A DNA stretch of 64,000 bases from Marinobacter bohaiensis. Lineage in GTDB: Bacteria; Pseudomonadota; Gammaproteobacteria; Pseudomonadales; Oleiphilaceae. The stretch's first letter is position 1, and each line of letters begins with the position of its first letter. The stretch lies in assembly GCF_003258515.1 (NCBI RefSeq), contig NZ_QGEH01000003.1:124001-188000 (forward strand), in the 5' to 3' direction. The notes beneath the pieces were generated by a model, which had not been told where the DNA came from, ran no database searches, and saw only the letters and a program-made list of their open reading frames with translations. This document shows positions 17,749-25,689 of the stretch, piece by piece. The position numbers and the translations under genes were made by a program.

Positions 17749-19001
17749 CTGAGGGGGGGAGGAGCAAGTCCTCGACCCGCCGTATGCCGGCCCCACTCCG
17801 AGTGCTCGTCGGCAGTCAATTCGGTCTGTTCTTTGCGGGTAACAGTCTGTCGCTTATTGGTACCTGGATGCAGCGCATTGCCTGCAGTTGGCTGGTCTGG
17901 GAGTGGACGCACTCCGCTTTCTGGGTGGGGGTCGTGTCCGCCGGGGATCTGCTCCCGGGTTTTGCCATTGGCCCCTTTGCCGGGGTAGTCGCCGACCGCT
18001 GGAACCGGCTGAGACTGAATATCCTGGCGCAGTCTGCCTCTGCTCTGCTGGCGTTACTGACGGCCGTGTTGATCGCGATGGATCACCTCGGCCTGATTGG
18101 CCTGGTGATTCTAATAACGCTGCAGGGCATGCTGCAGGCTGCCATCCAGCCAGCCAGGATGGCGATGGTTCAGCAAATGGTTCCGCTAGAGGATTTGGGG
18201 ACCGCCGTTGCGCTCAATTCGGTATGCGTGAACCTCGCGCGCATACTTGGACCGGCCGTAGCGGGAGCGATGATCCTGTACCTGGATGTGACGTGGACGT
18301 TTGCCTTGAATGCATTGTTCACCTTGATCTTCGTGCTCGTATTGACCCGGTTAAATCTCGGCACCTATGTGAGGCGTCCGCGCACTCGCACTTTCTTTGG
18401 TGAGATGACTGAGGGCTTTGCTCACATTCTGCAAACCCAACCTCTGTGGCTGATCCTGCTGGTGATGCTTTGCGGTGGCTCGATGGTGCGGGCAATGATT
18501 GAATTGATGCCCGCCATAGCCGCCGGAACGTTTACCGAGAATGCCGCTGGGTTGGCCGCGCTCACTGGCGCAGCGGCATTCGGTGCCGTGGTTTCGGGCC
18601 TGACGATCCGATCCGGCAGCACGGCGCGTGTACTCTACCGCGTACAAGTGTGGTGGGGGATAGGGGCGTTGGGCGCCATCATCGTGACTCAAACCGAGAG
18701 TGCGACGATTGCGATCATCGCCTCGGTGATTATCGGCTTTACGGCGACGCGCAGTCTTGTGCTCACTCAAACCTTCGTGCAGTTGGCCACCCCTGATGCG
18801 CTACGTGGAAGGGTGCTCAGCGTGCATGGCCTGATCGCACGTGGGAGCCCGGCGCTTGGTGCCTTGATCATCGGCTTCGCGGCCGATCGTATTGGGCTCA
18901 GTCTCACCGTCGAGTTGTCCTCGGGTGTGCTGATCCTTTTGTTCCTCATGTCCGTCCCATTCATTCGCGCTGCGGTGGCGAAAATGAACGACCCTGCCTG
19001 A
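17745..19001 (+). CDS. MFS transporter of the EntS-like (MFS_3) type
   Basis: This is a 12-helix major facilitator of about 418 residues. It has LFFAGNSLSLIGTWMQRIAC and a SAGDLLPGFAIGPFAGVVAD-RWNRLR loop (motif A), typical of the MFS_3 exporter group. The start is uncertain. A TTG at 17745 overlaps the dehydrogenase stop and is followed in frame by a G7 tract. The first ATG, at 17784, lacks a well-placed ribosome site but gives a normal N terminus. Export of an overflow metabolite, or uptake, is possible. The EntS likeness is not evidence of siderophore transport, as no siderophore genes are present. Confidence 0.8.
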   Translation: MTEGGRSKSSTRRMPAPLRVLVGSQFGLFFAGNSLSLIGTWMQRIACSWLVWEWTHSAFWVGVVSAGDLLPGFAIGPFAGVVADRWNRLRLNILAQSASALLALLTAVLIAMDHLGLIGLVILITLQGMLQAAIQPARMAMVQQMVPLEDLGTAVALNSVCVNLARILGPAVAGAMILYLDVTWTFALNALFTLIFVLVLTRLNLGTYVRRPRTRTFFGEMTEGFAHILQTQPLWLILLVMLCGGSMVRAMIELMPAIAAGTFTENAAGLAALTGAAAFGAVVSGLTIRSGSTARVLYRVQVWWGIGALGAIIVTQTESATIAIIASVIIGFTATRSLVLTQTFVQLATPDALRGRVLSVHGLIARGSPALGALIIGFAADRIGLSLTVELSSGVLILLFLMSVPFIRAAVAKMNDPA

Positions 19002-19039
19002 AGACTGAGATCCCCTTGATCGTTCTGCCTGTGCCTTCC

Positions 19040-19284
19040 TCAAGTTCGGTGGGGCGCCCTTTTGCGGTTCCGCCCGGCACGCCACGCCACTAGACCGGGT
19101 GAAAGCGTTGCGTGAAGCGTTTGACGCCACGCGGGAGGATCCTGATTTTGTGTCTGCAATGCTCGACAAAAACCTGATAGCCAAGCCTCAAGATGCTGAG
19201 CAACTTGAGTCTATGGTATCGAAGTTCTACTCCACGCCCGAGAAGATCCTCGAAAAAGTACGTTCTTTTATAGTATCGCCCTGA
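19040..19284 (+). pseudogene. Decayed C-terminal remnant of a TctC/Bug receptor
   Basis: In one frame (19052-19090) the DNA reads GRPFAVPPGTPRH and then hits TAG. In another frame it continues LDRVKALREAFDATREDPDF and ...MLDKNLIAKPQDAEQLESMV to a stop at 19284. These two pieces align in order with the C terminus of the TctC protein at 11276 (GRPVAVPRGVPEDRLDALR ... SVELIVKKLYATPDGVLEKA). A frameshift and the missing first three quarters show that it is a relic. It marks a deletion or rearrangement of a former second receptor gene. Confidence 0.8.
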
Positions 19285-19651
19285 TCCGACGCTCGTTTAA
19301 ATCCTTGCCCCTTTAGACCCTGGCCCTGTGGCCATGGCCCTTCCCTGTCGGAGGGGACCATGGTCCTTTTTCCTGCCTTAAAGCCTGTTCAGCCGGATGA
19401 CATCAACCGGTGCCTGTATTCGTGCAGACATCCCTACTGAAACGCTCCACGCCGAGATTCCGCCCCGCTTCCTCCTCAAAGGTATTCACAATTATGTCTG
19501 GCGCGACCGTCAGTCCCGGAGCTGCAACGCCTGATTAACCATTTGCTTAAGCGGGAGGCATTTTTACTCAATAGATGCCGTCAGAGCCCGTTGACAGAAT
19601 GGAGGTACGGTCACTCGTAGAACAAAGACAACGAGATGTGCCATTGCAGCG
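19285..19651. other. Intergenic region with relics of a receptor-gene leader
   Basis: Apart from the terminator, about 19530-19668 resembles the leader and first codons of the TctC gene at 11160-11310. Shared pieces include gattaacca followed by ttgct-aa and ctcaat, and the segment ctttttcacagt, which encodes the receptor signal peptide at 11295-11308. The resemblance runs into the proposed start of the second LysR gene. Confidence 0.5.
19332..19374 (+). terminator. Rho-independent terminator-like hairpin
   Basis: The arms ccatggccc (19332-19340) and ggaccatgg (19355-19363) pair with one mismatch. A T-rich tail follows (cctttttcc). It would end transcription of the MFS gene and the receptor remnant. 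Confidence 0.5.
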
Positions 19652-20647
19652 ATGGCTTTTTCACAGTTCGCGATGGTAGGTCAGGGGATCGAGGTACATC
19701 AATTGAAAGAGCTTGACTGGTATCTGCAGGTCAACCTGAAGGCGCGGCATCTGCGTTTGCTCGTAGCAATCGATACATACCGCAATCTGACCCATGTGGC
19801 GGAAGTCACCCACGTCACCGTACCCGCTGTTTCGAAGTCCCTGGCCGAACTCGAGAGAGGGCTTGGGCTACCGCTATTTTCACGAACTGCTCAAGGGGTG
19901 ATGCCCACTCCTTACGGTGAATGCATTGTTCGGCATGCGCGGGCAATGATGGCGACCCTGCACAAGGCTCGTGATGAGTTGAAGGCACTCAGCTCGGGCA
20001 CCGAAGGAAAAGTTCACATCGGTATGTTACCAACGTCTGCTTCGGTGCTTCTGCCACAGGCACTGAGCATCCTGAAAGAGCACTCGCCGGGTACCAATGT
20101 GATGGTTGTAGAGGGAACCACGGATTCGCTGTTGCCCGAACTCTGGCAGGGACGGATCGACTTCGTGGTTGGCCGTTTGCCGGCACCGGACACTCTTGGA
20201 AGCTTTCAGGAAAAAGAGTTGCTGGAAGAACCGGTGGCGCTGGTAACGGGCCCTCACCATCCGCTGGTTGGGAAACAAAGCCTGACCTGGGCGGACCTTT
20301 GCCTTTATCCGTGGATCCTTCCTCCGGTCGGCTCAATATTGCGCGATCCCCTCGAGCGGGCACTCGAAGCTCATGATGTGCCGCTAACCAACAACTACAT
20401 CGAGACATTGTCGATCCACGTTGTGCGCGCACACCTGCAGGACTCGGATTTTATCGCTGCGGTGGCCGGAACGCTTGCGGACGATGCCAGGCAACCTTTT
20501 CATACGCTCCCCTTAAGTCTGCCCCGCCTACTCCGATCGGTCGGTGTTTTGTGGAACCGCAATCGCGGCCTGACACCGAGTGCACAACGCATGGTTGATT
20601 GCCTGGAGGAGGCCTCCCGACGTTTGCAGGCGGGATTGGACGACTAG
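19652..20647 (+). CDS. LysR-family regulator (copy 2)
   Basis: This encodes up to 331 residues, about 80 % identical by eye to the regulator at 10009. The DNA-binding helix region is nearly unchanged (AEVTHVTVPAVSKSL, PLFSRT). The extra N terminus (MAFSQFAMVGQGIEVHQ) has no match in copy 1 and partly falls in receptor-derived DNA. A TTG at 19703, preceded by GAGGT, gives MKELDWYLQVN, which matches the start of copy 1 and may be the true start. The porin gene follows in the same direction. The near-identical DNA-binding surface suggests both copies recognise overlapping operators. Confidence 0.86.
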   Translation: MAFSQFAMVGQGIEVHQLKELDWYLQVNLKARHLRLLVAIDTYRNLTHVAEVTHVTVPAVSKSLAELERGLGLPLFSRTAQGVMPTPYGECIVRHARAMMATLHKARDELKALSSGTEGKVHIGMLPTSASVLLPQALSILKEHSPGTNVMVVEGTTDSLLPELWQGRIDFVVGRLPAPDTLGSFQEKELLEEPVALVTGPHHPLVGKQSLTWADLCLYPWILPPVGSILRDPLERALEAHDVPLTNNYIETLSIHVVRAHLQDSDFIAAVAGTLADDARQPFHTLPLSLPRLLRSVGVLWNRNRGLTPSAQRMVDCLEEASRRLQAGLDD

Positions 20648-20785
20648 CTGGTCTTGTGAAAAGCAATAAGGAGAGGACTTGGAAGGGACGCTGACGACGA
20701 CGCGTTTGCTGTGCCATTGCTTGGGCTTTCGAGTCGAGTTCTGTGGCCAGCAGCCCGATATCGACAATAACAAGAAGGAGTAACG

Positions 20786-21742
20786 ATGTTTGTATCTAAA
20801 AAGAAAACGCACAGAGTTTCGGCCCTCGTCCTGACCTTGGGGTTATCAGGTGCCGGCGCTGCTCAGGCACTTCCTGTATATCAGGACGACGACACACGTC
20901 TTGATTTATATGGGCGCATACATCTGACGATGAATGATGTCGATGGCGAAACCTATATGAGCCAGTCCCAGTCGCGAATCGGCATTAATGCGAGGCGCGA
21001 GATCAACGACAAGGTGGTGGGCTATGCGCGCGCTGAATTCCGGTTTGTAGCGAATGACCGTAATGAGGCCAAACCCAATGTGATAAGCGACATCCGCAAT
21101 ACCTATCTGGGGATGCACATAAAGGATATCGGGGACGTTAAGGCCGGTAACTTTAGCTCCATCTACTATACGAACCTCTCAAAGGTGATCAATGTCAGGC
21201 AAAGCATCCCCTGGCGGGCATTTGCCAAAACGACCACCCGCGCCGCCGGGAACTCAATATCCTTCGACTCATCGGATTTTTCCGGCTTTCGCTTCGGCGT
21301 TGCCCATAAGTTTAATAACGAAGAAGACGATGAAGCCGACGCAGGTAACACCATGGGTTACTTGTCATACCAAGTGGGGAAGGTGCGACTGTCTGCCGGC
21401 TATGACCAGGCCGAAGACGACGATGACTCATTGTTCGGGGCGAGCATAACCTACGACGTGCTGCCGGAACTCAGCTTGAGAGGATTGTATGAACACCAGG
21501 GAGATATGCGCCATTACGGGGTGGCTACCGTGTTCGACTATTCACAGGGCGAAATCTATAGCAATGCCAGTTACATGGAGAATGACTCGCTAGACCAGAG
21601 CGATATCCAGTATTTGGGGGGCGTTTCCTATCGGCTTGCCAGGCAAATGCTCGTGTATTTCGAGTATACGAACAGTAGCCGTACTGAAATTAATGCAATC
21701 GACGAAAGCTGGGGCGCTGTCGGGTTTCGCTACGACTTTTAG
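20786..21742 (+). CDS. Outer-membrane porin (general Gram-negative type)
   Basis: This 318-residue protein has a signal peptide ending near AAQA, an acidic mature start (LPVYQDDDTRLDLYGRIHLT), alternating beta strands throughout and a C-terminal aromatic (FRYDF), as required by the BAM insertion machinery. SRIGINARREINDKVVGYAR and GYLSYQVGKVRLSAGYDQAE are typical porin strands. AAGGAG precedes the ATG. The codon use is visibly more A/T-rich than in the core genes to the right. Its place at the end of the island suggests that it admits the carboxylate later captured by TctC. Confidence 0.87.
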   Translation: MFVSKKKTHRVSALVLTLGLSGAGAAQALPVYQDDDTRLDLYGRIHLTMNDVDGETYMSQSQSRIGINARREINDKVVGYARAEFRFVANDRNEAKPNVISDIRNTYLGMHIKDIGDVKAGNFSSIYYTNLSKVINVRQSIPWRAFAKTTTRAAGNSISFDSSDFSGFRFGVAHKFNNEEDDEADAGNTMGYLSYQVGKVRLSAGYDQAEDDDDSLFGASITYDVLPELSLRGLYEHQGDMRHYGVATVFDYSQGEIYSNASYMENDSLDQSDIQYLGGVSYRLARQMLVYFEYTNSSRTEINAIDESWGAVGFRYDF

Positions 21743-21743
21743 G

Positions 21744-21821
21744 CGAACGTGGGATAAGACCTTGCAGGCGATGGCGCGAGCGCCGTTGCCTGCAAGGATA
21801 GATTGCATGGTCGCACGTTCG
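21744..21821 (+). terminator. Nested inverted repeat after porin gene
   Basis: The outer arms are cgaacgtg (21744-21751) and cacgttcg (21814-21821). The inner perfect 10-bp arms are ccttgcaggc (21760-21769) and gcctgcaagg (21788-21797), enclosing a further ggcg/cgcc stem. There is no T-run, so it may be an mRNA-stabilising structure or a recombination scar rather than a classical terminator. Confidence 0.55.
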
Positions 21822-21868
21822 ACATAGGATCGCTAGATCGATACCGCCACGTAACAGCGTACGCGATA

Positions 21869-22330
21869 TTAGCGACCGGATTCCGCCTGCCAGTTCCCGT
21901 TGGCGGCGGGCGGTACGTTGTCCCTGTCCGGGAAGACCGTGTCGTAGGCCCAGGTGAACACGAAGGCGTAGATCAGGTAGAAGACGACGAAAGTCAGGTC
22001 CATCACCAGCGCCTCGACCAGACCGATTCCGAGCCACCACATCACCACCGGCAGGAAGGCCAGCAGCAGCCCCAGTTCAAAACTGATGGCGTGCAGTACG
22101 CGCAGTTTCAGGGACTTGCGGGTGGAGCCGGTCAGGCGCTTGAGGGTGTGATCGAAGCCCAGGTTGAAGACATAGTTCCAGAGCGTCGCCATGGTAGCGC
22201 CGATCAGGCCCAGTACGCCGGTGTCGTCCAGCGGCAGGTGGAAGGCGTAGGCAATCAGGGGAATGATCAGCACCAGCCCAATGGCCTCGAAACTGATCGC
22301 TTGGCGGATACGATCTCCGGTGGTTCGCAT
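21869..22330 (-). CDS. PACE-family efflux protein (chlorhexidine efflux type)
   Basis: This 153-residue membrane protein has four helices arranged as two tandem BTP units. The first unit is DRIRQAISFEAIGLVLIIPL and the second RVLHAISFELGLLLAFLPVV, each with the conserved acidic residue in SFE. The end FTWAYDTVFP matches the family. PACE proteins export biocides such as chlorhexidine, or polyamines, by proton antiport. It is a single-gene unit. Confidence 0.87.
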   Translation of the reverse strand: MRTTGDRIRQAISFEAIGLVLIIPLIAYAFHLPLDDTGVLGLIGATMATLWNYVFNLGFDHTLKRLTGSTRKSLKLRVLHAISFELGLLLAFLPVVMWWLGIGLVEALVMDLTFVVFYLIYAFVFTWAYDTVFPDRDNVPPAANGNWQAESGR

Positions 22331-22506
22331 AATGCGTCTCCGAAAAGGCGGGTCGTCCCGCGTACACTTCCCGGGAAGGGTGAGGTCGTCCTCAGGGGAT
22401 TGGGTAGGTGTCTTTTTAGAGGGTTGCGGGCAAAAGGTGAATGCGTAGTTTTACCGCGATGTCTTCCAGCGCCGACAAACGCAGGGTTTGGAGACGCCCT
22501 AAATTG

Positions 22507-22565
22507 GCGACCGGGCGGGGATCGGTTTCCCGCCCGGTCGCAAGCTGAAGACGGCGTTCTTCAGC
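22507..22565 (-). terminator. Two tandem hairpins downstream of the sulfatase gene
   Basis: One perfect 8-bp stem (22544-22551 with 22558-22565) overlaps the sulfatase stop codon. The second is a perfect 13-bp G+C-rich stem (22507-22519 with 22529-22541). The T-tract on the minus strand is poor, but the strength of the stems makes a transcription end or mRNA protection likely. Confidence 0.6.
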
Positions 22566-24084
22566 GTGCATTGGCCTCCATCATTGAGCTCATAATCTTG
22601 TCCACGTCCAGGTCGAAACTGGTCTGGCGGGGTGGGTACTCCTTGAAGGAATCGAAAAAGGTCTGGGTGACGGCAACGGCCGGACCGAGTGCCCAGGAGC
22701 GATTTTCCTGCCATTCGTCAAAACCCCGGGCGTCGTGGAAGCGTTCGAACGGGTCCATGTCTAGGCGCGTGATCAGCGGTGTGACGAGGCGGTTCTGAAC
22801 GCCGTTGAACCACTTGTCCTGCGCGGTAAACAGGAACTTCCACTCGCCGAAGCGCAGGCCGTGGAACGTGGTCTCGGTCAGGAAGAAAAACTCCTTGCGA
22901 TTGCTGGGGCCGGATTGTGTCAGTATCGGTGTCTGGTCGTAGCCGTCGAGATGCACGTTGTAGGTCGTGCCGTCGACGTCGAGACCGTCCAGCAGTTTTT
23001 CTTTCAGGTCCGGCTGCCCCAACTGCGCCATAAAGGTCGGCAGCCAGTCTTCCATGGTCATCAGCTCGCCGGTGGTGGTGTCCTGCGGAATCAGGCCCGG
23101 CCACTTGACCATCATCGGTACCTTGAAGCCGCCTTCGTAACCGCCTACGCCTTTCTCGCCGCGGAAGGGCTGATTCCCGCCGTCCGGCCAACTGTTGGAG
23201 GCGGCGCCGTTGTCGGTGGAGAACATGACGATGGTGTTGTCCGCCACCCCGAGTTCGTCGAGCAGGTCCAGCAGTTCGCCGACGTCGTCATCCATTTCCT
23301 TCATGCCGTCCGCGTAGAGGCCCTGGCCCGTAGCGCCGTCGTATTCCTCGCTCAGGTTGGTGCGGTAATGCATGCGTGTGGTGTTGTGCCAGACGAAGAA
23401 CGGCTTGTCGGCGGCCACCGCATCGCGGATGAATCGCTTGGATTCCTCCAGCACTTCCTGATCCAGCGTGCGCTGACGTTCCCGGCCGAAGTTGCCCAGA
23501 TCCTCGATGGTCTGCCCGCCGTCGGCCGTGGCCTTGGAGTGAATGATGCCACGCTGAGCGAAGCCGGCTTTCTCCATGGCATCCTCTGGGTAGTCGTCCT
23601 GCTCCACGTACTCACCCGCGTTGAGGTGATAGAGGATACCGTAGAACTCATCGAAACCGTGGTTGGTGGGCAAGTGCTCATCCAGGTCGCCCAGATGGTT
23701 CTTGCCGAACTGGCCGGTGGCGTAGCCCAGAGGCTTGAGGAACTCGGCCAGCGTGGGATCTTCCTTCTGCAGGCCGATGGGCGAGCCAGGCAGGCCAACG
23801 GTGGAAAGCCCCGTGCGAATCGGGTACTGCCCGGTAATGAACGCCGCACGCCCGGCGGTGCACGAGGCCTGGGCGTAGTGATCCATGAACAGCATGCCTT
23901 CGTCGGCGATGCGATCGATGTTGGGGGTTTCGTTACCCATCATTCCGCGGTGATAGGCGCTGATGTTCCACATGCCGACATCGTCCCCCCAGATGATCAG
24001 CAGGTTGGGTTTTTCGGTGGCGGCCGAGGCTGTCGTGCCGGACAGTAAACAGAGTATTGCCAGTACAGCTGAAAGCACTTTCAT
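22561..24084 (-). CDS. Secreted arylsulfatase-type hydrolase with Cys-type FGly site
   Basis: The preferred ATG at 24084 gives 507 residues with a Sec signal (MKVLSAVLAILCLLSGTTASA). The N-terminal metal site is NLLIIWGDDVG. The formylglycine motif is CTAGR (in QASCTAGRAAF), with Cys as the residue to be converted, followed by TGQYPIRTGLST. A second metal site is FSTDNGAASNSWPDGG. It would hydrolyse a sulfate ester in the periplasm; the substrate is unknown. No formylglycine-generating enzyme or maturase is encoded nearby, so activation must come from elsewhere. The neighbours give no clear pathway. Confidence 0.87.
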   Translation of the reverse strand: MKVLSAVLAILCLLSGTTASAATEKPNLLIIWGDDVGMWNISAYHRGMMGNETPNIDRIADEGMLFMDHYAQASCTAGRAAFITGQYPIRTGLSTVGLPGSPIGLQKEDPTLAEFLKPLGYATGQFGKNHLGDLDEHLPTNHGFDEFYGILYHLNAGEYVEQDDYPEDAMEKAGFAQRGIIHSKATADGGQTIEDLGNFGRERQRTLDQEVLEESKRFIRDAVAADKPFFVWHNTTRMHYRTNLSEEYDGATGQGLYADGMKEMDDDVGELLDLLDELGVADNTIVMFSTDNGAASNSWPDGGNQPFRGEKGVGGYEGGFKVPMMVKWPGLIPQDTTTGELMTMEDWLPTFMAQLGQPDLKEKLLDGLDVDGTTYNVHLDGYDQTPILTQSGPSNRKEFFFLTETTFHGLRFGEWKFLFTAQDKWFNGVQNRLVTPLITRLDMDPFERFHDARGFDEWQENRSWALGPAVAVTQTFFDSFKEYPPRQTSFDLDVDKIMSSMMEANAR

Positions 24085-24246
24085 GGTTATCGTCCCTGGT
24101 TGCCGGTTGGTAGGCATTATCAGTGTAGACGATGAATATTCAGGGCCATTGCCCAAGGTCAAGTCGTTCTGTTGTAAAACAACGGATAGCTATTGCCGGG
24201 CTATGCGGATGGTGGGGGGAGGCTGGAATGCCCGGTTTGTTGCCTG

Positions 24247-24699
24247 TTATAGGTATAGGTCGTTTCGCGCGCGTTCGATAAACGCCGACCAGTCGGGATT
24301 CGGCTCCCAGATACGGTGCAGAAAATCGTCCGCTTGCTGGCGCGACCAGCCGAGGCGGGCTTCGCCGTAGAGCGCGACAAAGCTCGACACACGCTTATTG
24401 GCGGCGCAGTGAACCAGCACCTTGCGATCTCCGGCTGCTTCCAGGGCGTCGAAGAAGCGCTGGAGATCGTTCGGCGACGGGGTCTGGAAATCCACCGGAA
24501 TATGGACGTAGCGCATGCCGAGCTGATGAACCAGACCGGCTTCGTCGGGCAGGCAGTAGCGGGGATCGAGCAGGCCGAGGTTGATGACGACCTCAAAGAC
24601 ATCGCGGGCGGCGGCGCCCAGTTGGTCTTCGGAGGGCTGGCCGGCGGTGGTCAGTGCTGTGGAGACCGGGATAACGTTGGGGATGTCGTGAATGCTCAC
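24247..24699 (-). CDS. Small protein-tyrosine-phosphatase-like protein (DUF442-like)
   Basis: This 150-residue protein starts at GTG 24699, with a weak ribosome site. It begins VIPVSTALTTAGQPSEDQL, a hallmark of the beta-lactamase-hydrolase-like phosphatase group. The phosphate loop reads VHCAANKRVS, which is C-x4-R, one residue shorter than the classical C-x5-R of tyrosine phosphatases. The rest is compact with no membrane segment. The target is unknown. Confidence 0.7.
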   Translation of the reverse strand: MSIHDIPNVIPVSTALTTAGQPSEDQLGAAARDVFEVVINLGLLDPRYCLPDEAGLVHQLGMRYVHIPVDFQTPSPNDLQRFFDALEAAGDRKVLVHCAANKRVSSFVALYGEARLGWSRQQADDFLHRIWEPNPDWSAFIERARNDLYL

Positions 24700-24838
24700 C
24701 GGGTGGCGTCCTTCTGTGATGGCGTTTTCCGATGGTTCCTCAAATGGAAAGAAGCGCGCCGTTGCTCGAGCCCCGGGAACGGCGGAAGTTCCTGGACGAA
24801 AGGTCTGTTCGAGTTTGGCGGTGGTAAGCCGTCAAGGG

Positions 24839-25120
24839 TCAGCCGGACCCCGTCAATCTCGCCAGCAACGTCGCCAAACCGATCAGGCACACCAGGCCTG
24901 TCGATGAAACCAGAAATTGCGACAAGGCACTGGCCTGATCATGGTCGTTTATTGAGACGCGAGGATAGGTGCCCAGGGTCAGAACGCGGATGACGCCCCA
25001 GCCGACGTACCAGGCCAGCACCTCGAAAAACAGCTCCCAGATCAGCCAGATGACAAACCGGACAACCCAACTGACCAGACGCAGAACACTCTTTGCGGCT
25101 CCATCCGCCAATTCTTCCAA
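24839..25120 (-). CDS. Small two-helix membrane protein of unknown function
   Basis: This encodes 93 residues from a TTG at 25120, supported by AAGGAG six bases upstream. Two hydrophobic stretches are present: WVVRFVIWLIWELFFEVLAW and STGLVCLIGLATLLARL, with a polar linker (YPRVSINDHDQA) between. I do not recognise the family. It stands alone and is probably an inner-membrane protein. Confidence 0.55.
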   Translation of the reverse strand: MEELADGAAKSVLRLVSWVVRFVIWLIWELFFEVLAWYVGWGVIRVLTLGTYPRVSINDHDQASALSQFLVSSTGLVCLIGLATLLARLTGSG

Positions 25121-25423
25121 TGAACGCTCCTTAAATACTTTCGGGCAAAAACGACTCAGCGGTCGACTGAGATCGTAACGCCATCCACTTCATTGTGTAG
25201 GTTAACTGGCTTTGAGGGCGTTGTCCTGGGATGCACCGGCGTCGATGGGCCCGTTGCTGCAAAGGTCGGCGCAGTCGGACAGTAGGGCGGATAATAGGTC
25301 AGTCAGCGGTCGGAGTTTGCGGAGTTGAGGTGGGGAGGGCTGGCTGTCGTCGCGTTCGTTCCAACATCCCTCCGAACGCTGCGCGTGCTCCGGTCGGATC
25401 GCCTTCGCCCCTTCGTAGCAGGC
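25121..25423. other. Intergenic region, no gene seen
   Basis: About 300 bp lie between the small membrane protein and the terminator beyond tRNA-Met. A leftward reading frame (25202-25507) crosses the terminator and tRNA and has no family resemblance, so I see no gene here. Confidence 0.5.
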
Positions 25424-25461
25424 AAAAAAAAGGATCCACGCTTTCACGAGGATCCTTTTTT
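25424..25461 (-). terminator. Bidirectional rho-independent terminator after tRNA-Met
   Basis: A perfect inverted repeat (aaaaaaggatcc and ggatcctttttt) encloses a 12-base loop. The A-run on one side and T-run on the other allow it to work in both directions. It lies just past the 3' end of the leftward tRNA gene. Confidence 0.9.
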
Positions 25462-25468
25462 GCAATTC

Positions 25469-25545
25469 TGGTAGCAAGGGGCGGAGTCGAACCGCCGACC
25501 CCGGCATTATGAGTGCCGTGCTCTAACCAGCTGAGCTACCTTGCC
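25469..25545 (-). tRNA. tRNA-Met (CAU), elongator type
   Basis: The reverse strand folds as a 77-nt cloverleaf with encoded CCA. The acceptor GGCAAGG pairs with CCTTGCT. The D-arm is TAGCTCAGCTGGTTAGAGCA, the anticodon loop CTCATAA (anticodon CAT) and the T-arm GGCGGTTCGACTCCGCC. The paired first base (G-T) and the sequence match elongator rather than initiator tRNA. Confidence 0.95.
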
Positions 25546-25689
25546 ATCCCGTTGGTAGCGCAAACCGCTCTCAACGAGGCGCGTATTCTCGGGATTTTGC
25601 GGCGGGCTGTCAACCCCTTTTCCGGGAATTGGCGGAGCGATGTGGCAACGCTGTTTTGCTTGCTCAAAATTTGCCCGGATTGCGGGCTG

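Noticed and set aside
25202-25507. Leftward ORF of 101 aa beside tRNA-Met
   Set aside because: It crosses the terminator and part of the tRNA gene and resembles no protein.
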